64,000 nt of DNA from Malus domestica (lineage: Eukaryota > Streptophyta > Magnoliopsida > Rosales > Rosaceae). Position 1 is the first letter of the stretch. Each line of letters begins with the position of its first letter. Location of the stretch: NCBI RefSeq assembly GCF_042453785.1, contig NC_091674.1, forward strand, positions 25,064,001 to 25,128,000. The letters are read 5' to 3'. Shown one piece after another: positions 45,067 through 57,000 of this stretch. Under the pieces are notes generated by a model, which searched no databases, had not been told where the DNA came from, and worked only from the letters and a program-made list of their open reading frames with translations. Made by a program: the position numbers and the translations under genes.

Positions 45067-45197
45067 GACTATCTAACTCACTAAAGCAATCACTCTACCA
45101 AAAAATTGTTACTTTTCACCTTATTTTTCCCTTTCCCTTAAGCTTCATTAACTAAACGACGTCGTAGTGAGATTGAGTTTGTCGGGCTTTGTTTTAA

Positions 45198-45350
45198 AGG
45201 AAAACTAATGAAAAGACTTGAAAACTTTGAGTTTTAACGATAATGACAAAATAAAGGGTAAAGTGAATAGTACCAGGTTTGACTTTTTAGTGTAAAAATA
45301 TGATTTTTTGTTAAAGTGAACAGTACTGTGGGCTTTTCGTTAAAACTCCC
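45198..45350 (+). mobile_element. 154-bp-family MITE, copy 5
   Basis: Runs from AGGAAAACTAATG to TAAAACTCCC. Perfect 9-bp TSD TTGTTTTAA at 45189-45197 and 45351-45359. The paralogous sequence at 43930-43950 (GGCTTTGTTTCAAGGATA) shows the empty site. Confidence 0.93.
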
Positions 45351-45359
45351 TTGTTTTAA

Positions 45360-46023
45360 GGATATTCCAGCAATTCCATGCGACAATAAACTTTGAGCTA
45401 CTTATCCACGCGAGCAATCTACCAATCACAAAAAGAGTTTTATATTATGAGTTTGTGCTGGAGCAATATTAGAAAATATAAAAATAACACAAAAATTTCA
45501 ATAACAATAATCATAAAGAAATTAACATCATCATCATGTACGAAATTAATATAAATAACTAGAGAGAAAGTTAGAAACACTAACAAATGAGATTTACATA
45601 AATACAATGTCTTAAAGACATAATTTCGCCCATACTCTTGTGCTAGTTCGGTAGGCGTCCGTCTCTCATAATTCAACAATCTATAATCCAAAGTCAAAGC
45701 ACTTCAATCTTTGAATTCTGACGAATTTTATATATTCCGTACTCTCAATACACGACTCGAAATTCGAACAAACCAAGAATGAGAGTAATTGAGTGGAGAA
45801 ACTCTATTTTTTAAGAGTAAAAATTAACTCTAATTTTCTATGTAATTTTTTTTTTTTTTAACGGTCGGAGTGCTTGAGTTTATATAAAACTCAATACACC
45901 TTATTAAAACTTATGTATTTATTGACTTTAAACCATATGACACCTAACACCTATTCAAAACAACCAAATCGTTTTGACTAATTGCCGTCTAATAACAACA
46001 ACTTTTCATTCAATATTTTAGAA
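45360..46023. other. spacer, possibly LTR-derived
   Basis: No gene. The sequence includes TTTATATAAAACTC and a motif-rich stretch near 45625-45700 (CCCATACTCTTGTGC...) that resembles LTR sequence, but I could not define ends or a TSD. Confidence 0.3.
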
Positions 46024-46032
46024 ATTATAATA

Positions 46033-46187
46033 AGAAAAACTAATAAAAATGGTTTGAAAACTTTGAGTTTTAACGATAAGGACAAAATAAAGGGTAAAGT
46101 AAATAGTACCATGATTGACTTTTTAGTGTAAAAATATGATTTTTTCGTTAAAGTGAACAATACCGGAAGCTTTTCGTTAAAGTTCCC
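46033..46187 (+). mobile_element. 154-bp-family MITE, copy 6, right TSD split by a hAT
   Basis: Runs from AGAAAAACTAATA to TAAAGTTCCC. The left TSD ATTATAATA is at 46024-46032. The matching right copy is completed at 47271-47279, on the far side of the hAT insertion. Confidence 0.9.
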
Positions 46188-46189
46188 AT

Positions 46190-47264
46190 CAGGGCCGGTC
46201 CTGAGTTTTTGGGTGCCCAGTGCGAAAGCTCAAAATGTGTCCTTTTTTAATATGAAAACATATGTTTAAAAAAATATATTTAACGAGGGCTGGAACCCAG
46301 TCGAAGCTGGGGGGCTAGGTCCTCACGCCTATATTATATTACTTGAGAAAATATACAACGGAGATGGACATAATACCTAAACCCCGACAATAAAAAATAC
46401 AATCATATACAACCATTCCTAGCAAAGCTCCTTGAAATTTTGTTATCCTTTGCCTTTTTTTTCCTTTTCATATTACTAGAGAGTTGTTTCCTAAAATACA
46501 TGGCTTCGATAATTTGTTTGCAAAAATTACCTACACATGATATAACAAAAATTTCCTATCAAAATTATCATTCCAACACATATTATATATTATAAAAACA
46601 CTAACACATAGTTTAACATATTATAAAATTTGAACCAAAAAATTGGGTTTGAAATGAAATAAAATAATTCAATTAGTCAAGAATTCAATTCATCAACAAC
46701 AACAATTCTATACATCAATTATCATATAATTCTATGTCACTTGCAAAATTTTATATGAAATTATGAATTGATAATTCAAATTTTTAAAATTAGTTTACCT
46801 CAAAACTCAAAAGGAAGGGTTGGTGTGAATGAGTGCTCTTGCACTTGCAGTAGCCAATGGGCTTGGCGCTGATCTAAGGACAGCCGAACAGGGACCTCCT
46901 ATGCTGCAACAGCTTGCTGGTGAAAGGGAGTCAGGGGGTCAGGACGACAGGTAGAAGTTGGGGAAATGGGGAACAAAGGGGGGTGGGGATATGGGAGTTA
47001 GGGTTAGTGGGGACCGAGCGGTCCCTTTATAATGTCGTTTTGTTCTTTTTTTTTTTGGTTGATTATAATGCCCAAAACCTGGACCACCAAGTGGTCCCTC
47101 TAATGTCATTTTTTTCTTTATTTTTTGTAATGCCCAAAACCTGGGCATTTTTTTCATATGGACTTTTTTTAATTTTTTTATACCTAGTTATTTGGGTTAT
47201 ATTTTTTTGGTGCCCCCATCAGTTTTGGGCCATGGACAGTTGCCCTTGTGCCTAGGCCAGCCTG
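46190..47264. mobile_element. non-autonomous hAT element (1,075 bp) with 8-bp TSD
   Basis: Ends CAGGGCCGGTCCTGAG and (reverse complement) CAGGCTGGCCTAGG are hAT-like inverted repeats. GTTCCCAT occurs on both sides (46182-46189 and 47265-47272), a perfect 8-bp TSD. No transposase is visible. The ORF at 46914-47255 is low-complexity and not credible. It inserted into the end of MITE copy 6. Confidence 0.88.
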
Positions 47265-47279
47265 GTTCCCATTATAATA

Positions 47280-48031
47280 TCATATAATAATATAGTTTCC
47301 AACAGTTTGTTCTTCATTTTCATGCAGCTTGTTTATTTTATGACAAATAATTTTTTTTGCAGATGACACTATATTGCATTGACGGAAATTAGCTATACCT
47401 TTACCAATTCAATTTCCACCAATTTTCTTCCTCCTAATTTCCTAACAATTAACTATCTAATTCACTAAAACAACCACTCTACCAAAAAATTGTTACTTTT
47501 CACCTTATTTTTATTGGGATTGATTTTCAGGTTTATCTTTGTTTGTTCAACTTACCAAGTAATTCGACTTTTTACGACTTCACCGTTTTATTTTCTAAAA
47601 CAAATTTTCACCATTTTATTTTTGAAAATAAATCTCCAACCTTATTTTTAATTTCAAACTATTGAAGAAAAATGGTAAAACCCGCACTTGGATGTTTCTC
47701 GAATACACGGTCCGACTTCCGTTACGCGCTTCTCAGACTAATGGGCTCTCTTTCCTTCGTGGATTAAATCTCAAAGGGCAGTTCCGTAATTCCATCGCCA
47801 TCTTCCCCGTCTCCCCCTTTCCCCTCTCCGCACTTTCCCTCCTCCTTAAACCTCTTTCAATCGGATCCAAACCCCCCTTTCACATTTCAAAAACAGTCAA
47901 CCCGTCCGACTCGACTCAGTCTCCCACGAGTCGGACCGTTCAACTCGGACCCAGTCAACACAGTTCGAAAAGGCGCGCAGCCATTTTGCACTGATATCTA
48001 CAAGCTCTCATTTAAGCCAGGCTCGTAGGCC
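47280..48031. promoter_or_regulatory. CalS10 upstream region and 5' UTR
   Basis: The right part (from about 47700) matches the 5' flank of the truncated copy (from about 39010), for example TTAAATCTCAAAGGGCA and GAGTCGGACC.TTCAACTC. The duplicated unit therefore included promoter and leader. The left part (47449-47512) repeats 45073-45130 (CTCTACCAAAAAATTGTTAC). Confidence 0.5.
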
Positions 48032-51000
48032 ATGGCGAGGGTTTACAACAATTGGGAGCGGCTGGTGCGGGCCGCGCTCAACCGAGAGCAGCTCAGGAGC
48101 TCCGGCCAGGGCCACGGGAGGGTTCCTAGTGGAATCGCCGGCGCCGTCCCGCCGTCGCTCGGGAAGACCACCAATATCGATGCTATCTTACAAGCTGCAG
48201 ATGAGATTCAAGCTGAGGATCCCAACGTCTCCAGAATTCGTAAGCCTTTATCTCTTATGTTCTTGAATTTATTAAATTCATGCTGATTTTTTCAGTGCTC
48301 AATTCGATTTTTGCTTGCCCTTCTAATTGTTACTATTTCTGTCTGCGCGTAAAATTTCGTCTATGATTTAGTTTTAAGTTAGCTAAGTTTGGCTAATCGT
48401 CGTAATCGAACTTAAAATTGTTTCAAGGATTTAAATTATACAATATGCTGCTGGTTTTAGTAGCTTTTGCTTTGATGTAAAGATGTTTTCAGTGTACTGC
48501 CGAATTGAAGTTGTTTACGGACTATGTTTTTTTTTCCGAGCTGGAATATGTGATCCGGTGGTGTTATGATACTTGTATTTTTGTTGGAGTGTTTATGTAT
48601 TTACTAGAGTTGTATTGTTTGGATGTTAGTGTGTGAGCAGGCGTATACCATGGCGCAAAATCTGGACCCGAAAAGTGACGGCAGAGGTGTTCTTCAGTTT
48701 AAGACTGGATTGATGTCTGTAATCAAGGTATGCTTAAGATCTAATTCCGACTGGTAATTTTTGAATGGCTGCTACTGTTGCAGTTACTTTAATTAGAACT
48801 GCATGATGGTTTTGCATAATGTATTTTCTTTTCATTTCTTATGATTATAATTATACGATATGAGTATTTGAAATCTTGTTTCAGCAAAAATTTGCAAAAA
48901 AAGATGGGGGTCAAATAGATCGGAATCGTGATATTGAGCACCTCTGGGATTTTTACCAGCGCTACAAGCGACGACATAGAGTTGATGATATCCAGAGACA
49001 GGAACAAATATGGCGTGAATCTGGAACTTTTGGTGCTGACTTTGGCGAGTATGGCCTCCATTTTTTGCTTTAGTTGGATACTTGTTTTTTTAACCGAGAA
49101 ATTGTTGAGTTTTCTGTCCAAATTTTTATTGTTTCTTCCCTTTTTTTTGGTATGATTAAATATGTTATTTATTAATTATTTTTTGTTTCATATCGGAGCT
49201 CAGTTATTTAGAAATGAAAAAGACAATTGCTACCTTGAGGGCTTTAGTTGAGGTGATGGAGGCACTTAGCAAAGTTGCTGATCCTAATGGAGTTGGAAGA
49301 CTTATTACAGAGGAGGTATTTATCCTTTTATCTCCTATGGTTGGATGTGATACCCAGCAATTACTTTACTATTGAAACCCTGTTTTCGTCTCTTAATTCC
49401 TTTGCACTTTTAGCGAATTTCATCGTATATTGACTTATTTTTGTTGATTTTGGGTGATAAAAAATAGTGATGAAAAAAAAATATCTAGAAATTTATGTTA
49501 CTAACTATTTCAGCATTGTTGTTTTGGTTCCAATATACGTGATTGTTTTTTACTTTTTTGATCTGTGGGTTTCCAGTTGCGCAAAGTTAAAAGCACCGAT
49601 GCAACATTATCTGGGGAGCTTACAGCCTACAATATTGTCCCTCTAGAAGCACCATCATTGACCAATGCAATTGGAGGTTTCCCAGAAGTGAGTTTGATCT
49701 GAATTATAACTGTTCTTCTTGCCCTTCAAGAGTTCTGTTCCATTCACCTTGTATCTTATTTGTCATACCATTGAAGTTACTCGCGACTTACAGTTCTAAA
49801 TATTTGGTTATCTCACCAGGTTAGAGGTGCAATATCTACACTTAGGTATACTGAGCAATTCCCCAGACTTCCTGCTGACTTTGAGATATCCGGACAACGG
49901 AATGCGGACATGTTTGATCTTCTGGAATGTGTTTTTGGTTTTCAGGTTTGTGTGTTTTTTATATTTTCCCCAAGCTTAATTATATATGTGGTTAAATGTG
50001 GTATGGTATCTTCCTGGAATCTGCATACGTTTTCAATTACAATTGCTCTTCTAATGCATTTTTAATATATATATTTTTTGCTAAACTCCCTTGTGATAAT
50101 GATTCTGGTTAAATTTTTCAGAAAGACAATGTGAGGAACCAGAGAGAGAATGTTGTTCTTACAATTGCAAATGCACAATCTCGGCTTGGTATACCCGTTG
50201 AGGCTTATCCGGTGAGTGCTTCGGATTGCTGACTCATTGTCCTTGTGCTCATGTGAATGAACTTGTTATGAATTGTTACACCTATTATTTTCCTATTTAT
50301 TTATCTAAATATTTGTGTGAATTCATTTCTGCATTTAAGGCCTTAGTCTTGTACTTTTATGTGCAAGCGGGAGAGAATTCTAACAAAGTATCAAATATCA
50401 AAGTCGTAGGCGAAAGTGAAGATACAAACAATCTCAGAATAAAAATACAAGAGATCTAACGTGGTTTGGTGTAAAGCCTACGTCCACGAGCGAAGCATGG
50501 TGAGGAATTTCACTAAACAAACGGAGAACAAAAGAGTGTTTTAACTCTCACAACCCAAATCCCACAAATTAACTGTAAACCAAACAAGTAGAGAACTTGA
50601 ACAAATGGAGAAGATTCTCCCAAATTGTTCTCTAACTCACAAATTGATTCTCACCAAACTGCCAAACGAAAGAGTCATGAGATTGCCACACACTCATGAT
50701 TCCAAACGGTGACATCAACCCCAAAACCCAATTAGAGAAAACTTTCTAAGCCGTGGTGAGGCACACAAAATAAACTAACCCTAGGCTCCTATTTATAGTG
50801 CATAGGACTTAGGTTACAATGAGAATTCTAATCCAAATTGGAAGTAAATCCAAATCCTAATAAAATAGGTAATTAACAAAATCTCTCCACCAAGCAAGAA
50901 ATCCAACCAAGAAGTCAAATCCAAATTCAAATAAGACACCAAAATGAAATAGGTAACACAAACCTAATTTCTGCATCATCCTAATTTTTAGCCATAAATC

Positions 51001-54000
51001 ACAACACATACCAGCCTCTTCTATATATCTTGTGTAGCAAATTGTTCCAAAAATTAAGTTTGAAGCATTGTACAGTTTCTCAAGTATGTGATCCTATATG
51101 CTATGTCTTTTTATATTCTCGTGTTGATATTTATAAAAATTTAAATTGTGATTTCAAGAAATTTAAAAATATAAGATTTGAAAGATATATTTACATGAGA
51201 AGCTTAATGTCACTTCTTGTGGTGATCACTCGGTTTGTTAATCGAAACCACCTGTTTGTAAGCGGGGCTAGGACTGTATACACCTGATCCTACCTAGAGT
51301 AAGACCACTCAATGGCAGGAGCCTTGTACGCTACCCTGCCTCTTATTTGAGTGTATGGTTCTTCTTGGTAACCTGGAGAGCTTGGGTTTGAAGTGGGAAA
51401 CAGCCGCTTTCCTGTTGGGCGTAAGACTCTGTTTACCTGATCCTCTGTAGACTCTGCAATTGCAGGGTATTGTATGCTTTACTGTTTTGAACTGCCCTTT
51501 TTACTTGTGTCGCTAGTGCTCACATTGGTATTTAAGATGTGTATCATTTTATGATTCATTGTTCTTTAGAGGTATAATAATTTATTGCTTATGGTACTTC
51601 ATGGCATGTGATGTTTTGTTTGATATTGTATGGGACCTATGGGCATGGAAATAGTATTGTAGATGTGAAGTTTATTGATATATTTATGTCTTGGTGTGCA
51701 CAGAAAATTGATGAGAAAGCAATAAATGAGGTATTTCTGAAAGTTCTGGATAATTATATGAAATGGTGCAGATACCTGCGGATACGCCTTGCATGGAATA
51801 GGTAATCTCAACTCTAATGCTTTCTTAAATACTTAATTCTTGTGTCAACAGCCCTTTAAAAATTTCTTATGTACACTGCTAATTACATATACACTGTTTC
51901 ACAGTTTAGAAGCAATTGATCGGGACAGGAAACTTTTTCTGGTTTCCTTGTACTTTCTGATTTGGGGTGAAGCTGCAAATGTCCGCTTTCTTCCTGAATG
52001 TATTTGCTACATATTTCACCATGTAAGCTTGAAAACATTATGCAGTTTGCTGATTTCTTCTCAGTTCATATAGATAAAGGTTCACTTATTTGAATAGAAT
52101 TTTAAACTTTCTATTTTATGTATGAATTTGTATGCAAGTTCAAGTGAAGTATATAGTGTTGGCTCATTTGAATTTATTTGTTCAGAAATTTAGTGCAAGA
52201 TTACAGCGTGGAAATCGTTAAGTAACATTTTCGGATACTGTTTCTCTAGTATTGTAAATTGTTTTTTTATCTGTTTGATGGTGCAAGGAGAATTTGCATA
52301 TAAAACATAGCATAACTTGCTTTATTTATATTTTTCTAATTATTACAAATGTGAGATGACATCATCTTACTGTTCTACAGATGGCTAAAGAGTTAGATGC
52401 AATACTAGATCATGGAGAAGCTATTCTTGCTGCCAGCTGCAGAATCGAGTCTGGGTCTGTGTCCTTCCTTCAGCAAATCATTTTTCCAATATATGATATA
52501 TTGGCTGCGGTTAGTGGACCTCTATTTCAGATTTCTTTGTTTTACATTCAGTGTATCTTAACTTTTTTTTTTTTTTTTTTTTTTGATATTGGAATTGATT
52601 TGTTTTTATCTAACATGTCACATATGTTATTGGTTTGTAAAGATTGTAGGATTTGAATACTGTATAATTCAGTTAATACAGAGGTGCAGCATGTTATACT
52701 TTAAAACATTATAGCACTAAAACTCTTTTCACTAATTATAAACTTGAACTACTTTTGCCAACTCAATCAGATGGCTTCTCAATAACCTTAGGTGTATTCT
52801 TTTTATTTTGAATCAAGATCACACTTCTTTGAATGCCGTGCCAATAGCTTGCTAGAGTTTGCTTTATTTGTTTAATTCTTATGATAAAAATTATGGCTTC
52901 TTAACAAATCAATATCACCCTAATTTTTATCCAAAAAATTAAAAGGAAAAGTGGCAGAAACAAGAATAGCAATTGTTACTTTAGGTTCTTGTAAAATTCC
53001 TTGAGGTAAAAATTCACTGTGTTCTTGTAAAATTCCTTGAGGTAAAAATTCAGAGTGTTCGTTTCTATGGCCCTTTATTATTTAATATTGTTGATAATGT
53101 TCTTGGAATGTATGGAGTCTGTTTATGCGGTACCTCTAGTTCTGAGATGTGGAAACTTGAATGCATGAATTAAATTGTTATTTCTTTAGTATGTTGTCAT
53201 CTGATGGGGTGTTTTGGTATTACTTTTATTTGTTAGTATGGAGACAGTAGTTTCATAGTGGGCATTACTAATATGGTGGTTTCTTCCTGATGTTGCTTCT
53301 TCCGTTAAGTTTCTAGGGTATATACTGTGGCTGATATGTACTCTGTTTGGTCTTGCGAATAACTTCTGTTTTTCTTTATTTTTCGCATGCAGGAAGCCGC
53401 CAGAAATAATAATGGGAAAGCTGCACATTCAGCATGGAGGAATTATGATGACTTTAATGAATACTTTTGGTTTGTTTCTTTCCCGTTTACATTTTTGATG
53501 GATGATATGATTCTTTCAGTTTGGCAGTGTGACATTTCGTTTTCAATTTGCAGGTCACCTGCTTGTTTTGAATTGAAGTGGCCTATGAGGAGGGATTCAC
53601 CATTCTTGTTCAAACCTAAAAAGCGAAAAAGGGTTAGTTATATCTGTACTTTGTGGCCAAATTGATTCATGCTTTTGTATATTCAATCATTCTGAAGGTT
53701 TGAAACTTAAACTTGACATTTCATATTTTCTTTTGGCACTTTTCTGCTAAAAAGTGTCAATGACTAAGTTTAAAACTTTAAAGGGGTCCATAGGTAACCC
53801 CCTAATCTCATCATGTACACTCGATGTTCACTATTATTATTTTCAAATTTAACAATTAGAATTGTATAGCAATATGCTCACTCTATTCTTATTCTCAAGT
53901 GTTCTTTCTTCCTTTCTTCTTCAAAAATTTATATTTAAGCATCACTAGTTTGAGGATATCCGAGGTAAAGTAGGAGTAGCCGAAATTGAAGGAAATATGA

Positions 54001-57000
54001 GAGAAAATTGGTATGGTGGTTTGGACATATGAAACGAAGGCTTACTGATGCTCTGGTTGGAAGATGCGATTACGGGACAGAGGTTCAAGACCGAAGGGGT
54101 AGAGGAAGACCTAGGAAGACTTTGGAAGAGACTCTAAGAAAAGACTTAGAGTACTTGGATCTAACGGAAAATGTGGCACAGAACCGAGCGCAATGGTGTT
54201 CTAGGATTCCTATAGCCGACCCCACTTAGTGGGAAAAGGCTTTGTTGTTGTTGTACTAGTTGGATTAAGCATGATGAAAATATGGTACATGAATTGTTTA
54301 TGAAAGTCTTGGTGCATAGTCTTGTTTTCGTTATTGATATGTTGAACCTTTTTGGTGATTAACATGTGTATTCAGTTTTGGCTGGGCAATAGATTTTGAT
54401 GAATTACATATGTTAGTTACGTAAAAGGCCTTAACATTTGGCTCTTCTGTACAAAGATGATATTGGGAGTGATTTTCTGTTTTGGGTCTCACTTTTTAGT
54501 GCTTGTAAGTTGTATCATATAGGTGGAAAGCCATCCTTTTGCTTAAACCATTTGTTTCCTCCTAGCTTTTGATTATTGCTTTGGATGGCAGACCGGAAAA
54601 AGCACTTTCGTTGAGCATCGGACCTTTTTTCACTTGTATAGAAGTTTCCATCGCCTGTGGATCTTTTTAGCTTTGATGTTCCAGGTTAATTTTGCGTTCC
54701 AACTTTCCACATATGGTTACTGAGATAGTTTGGATTAAATGTCTACATTTTTTAAAATCTAACTTGTATTTCCTATGCTGAAGGCTTTGGCAATTATAGC
54801 CTTTAATGGACACATCAACTTGGATACTTTAAAGACAGTCCTCAGCATTGGACCAACTTTTGTTATCATGAACTTCATAGAGAGTAAGTTTCTGCTTTTT
54901 GTTTATTTATTTTTTCAAACAATCTGCAGATCAACACTTGCAATTAAGTCCCAAAACCTTAGTCTATTTTTGCTCTTTCTTTTCCTGTTTTGTTCGTTGG
55001 CTGATGTGCTGTCGCTGTAGGTTTTCTGGACGTGGTGCTCATGTTTGGGGCTTACACCACAGCCAGAGGCATGGCTGTCTCTAGACTTGTAATTAGATTT
55101 TTCTGGTTTGGCTTGAGCTCTGTTGCTGTGACATATATCTATCTGTGAGTCTCCTTTCTTTTAGACAGTTTACCCAAACTACATTTTTACATGATATCTG
55201 TTATTACTTTTGTAATTTTGTATTGAAATTTATAAATTTGCAGGAAAGTTCTGCATGAAAGAAATGACAGAAACTCAGATTCATTCTACTTTCGGATATA
55301 TGTTATTGTATTGGGTGTTTATGCTGCTCTGCGCATAGTCCTTGCACTATTGCTTAAGTTTCCAGGATGTCATAAAATTTCTGAGATGTCTGATCAATCC
55401 TTCTTCCAATTTTTTAAGTGGATTTACCAGGCAAGTCCTACTTTTCTCGGTTTGAACTTTGAAATGGTGACCGAATAATTTTAAATTTGCTATGGCTAAA
55501 ATGGTGATGACTTTGTTTTCTGCTTTCTTAATTTGTATTTCAGGAGCGTTACTTTGTTGGACGCGGTCTTTATGAGAAGATGAGTGATTACTGCAGGTAT
55601 GTGGGCATTTGGAACTTTTTATTGTTGACTATCTGTTCAGCTTTGAGCTTGATTTCTTTTGTTGTCATGGTTGACAATGTGATCTTGTTATTTAGAATCT
55701 GATGTAACTGAGTTGAGCTGACACTAAAAATTTTGGGATAAAGTCACAAGTGACTTGAGTTCTCAATGTCCCTTGGAACTTGGGAAGAAAGGGGCTCATT
55801 CAGTGCACACCAATTCTTTAGATAAAGCTTAGTAGAGTTTGTTTTCATATTTTATTTTCATATTACAAATAGGCTATACTCTTTCTAGATATTGTTTCTG
55901 TTAAAGGAAACTTGTTGAGTGTTTGTCATCCAGTTGGACTTACTATGATATAAGTGTCCAGATTATTTAGGTTTATATTTTCTATTGCTTCTCAGATGAG
56001 GTATCAATATTTTGGTATATTCATAGAATTCTGCAGCTAGGCTAGGCTTGTCATCACTTAAGGGAGACTAACTTCTTTAACTTATTGTATGTAAGTTATG
56101 GTGTCACTCCCTTTCATGTTCTAGGTGTGCTGATATATTTGTCGCCACCCTAAGCCATTTCGAGTTCGTTAGGGTTATTGTATTCCTTTTCACTTTATAT
56201 TTGTCTCTTGGTTTTGGAGTTCTCAAATTTGGACTCTGTGATGAAGATTTCTGTTGGAACTCCGGCCAATGTATTTTGATGGCCTGGTTCAAAATATTAA
56301 TTTTTGTCTATGTCTGCATGTCAAATCGAGTGTTGACATATATGCTGGTTGGTTAGCTTTTATTTCTTCAAGAGACCATATATATGTAAAAGGGCCTCAT
56401 ATATTGTTTCAAAAAATTCTAATTTTTGCAGGTATGTGCTCTTTTGGTTGGTGATCTTCATCTGCAAGTTCACCTTTACCTACTTTCTCCAGGCAAGGCT
56501 ACTTTTACTCGTCCTCAAGTTCAAGTGATCAATGAGTATATTTTTCAGTTGATCAACAAGTCTAGTGTTTGGCTGTAGTAGATTTATAAAATTATATAAG
56601 AATTTAATTTTAGATGAGATGTATGTTTGTTTGGATTGGAGATCGGGATATTTTGATGGGAAGGAAGGGAAATGGAAGTGTGGTGGTGGCATAGATTTAT
56701 ATTTTTCAGTTTCTCTTTGGGCATCTTGGTCCAAACATTTTTAAAATATTCCTTTTTAGTGTAGTTTTTCTAGATTGGGGTGAGTTTGAATCAAATTTAA
56801 TTTATGATTTTGCTTGGTAGTGTAACCTGAACGTTAGGACTTCTTGTATTTGTCTTCTACTTTTTACACAGTTTCATTTACTTGAGTCATCATTTATACT
56901 GCAGATTAAACCTCTTGTTGAACCCACCAAAATCATCGTGGACCTTCCATCTCTGCAATACTCATGGCATGATTTTGTGTCAAAGAGTGAGTTTCTCAAC

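Noticed and set aside
46914-47255. 113-codon ORF
   Set aside because: Low-complexity sequence within the non-autonomous hAT element; no domain visible.
50365-51007. Exact TSD for the intron 7 LTR
   Set aside because: No convincing 5-bp pair found next to TG...CA ends, so borders are given as approximate only.
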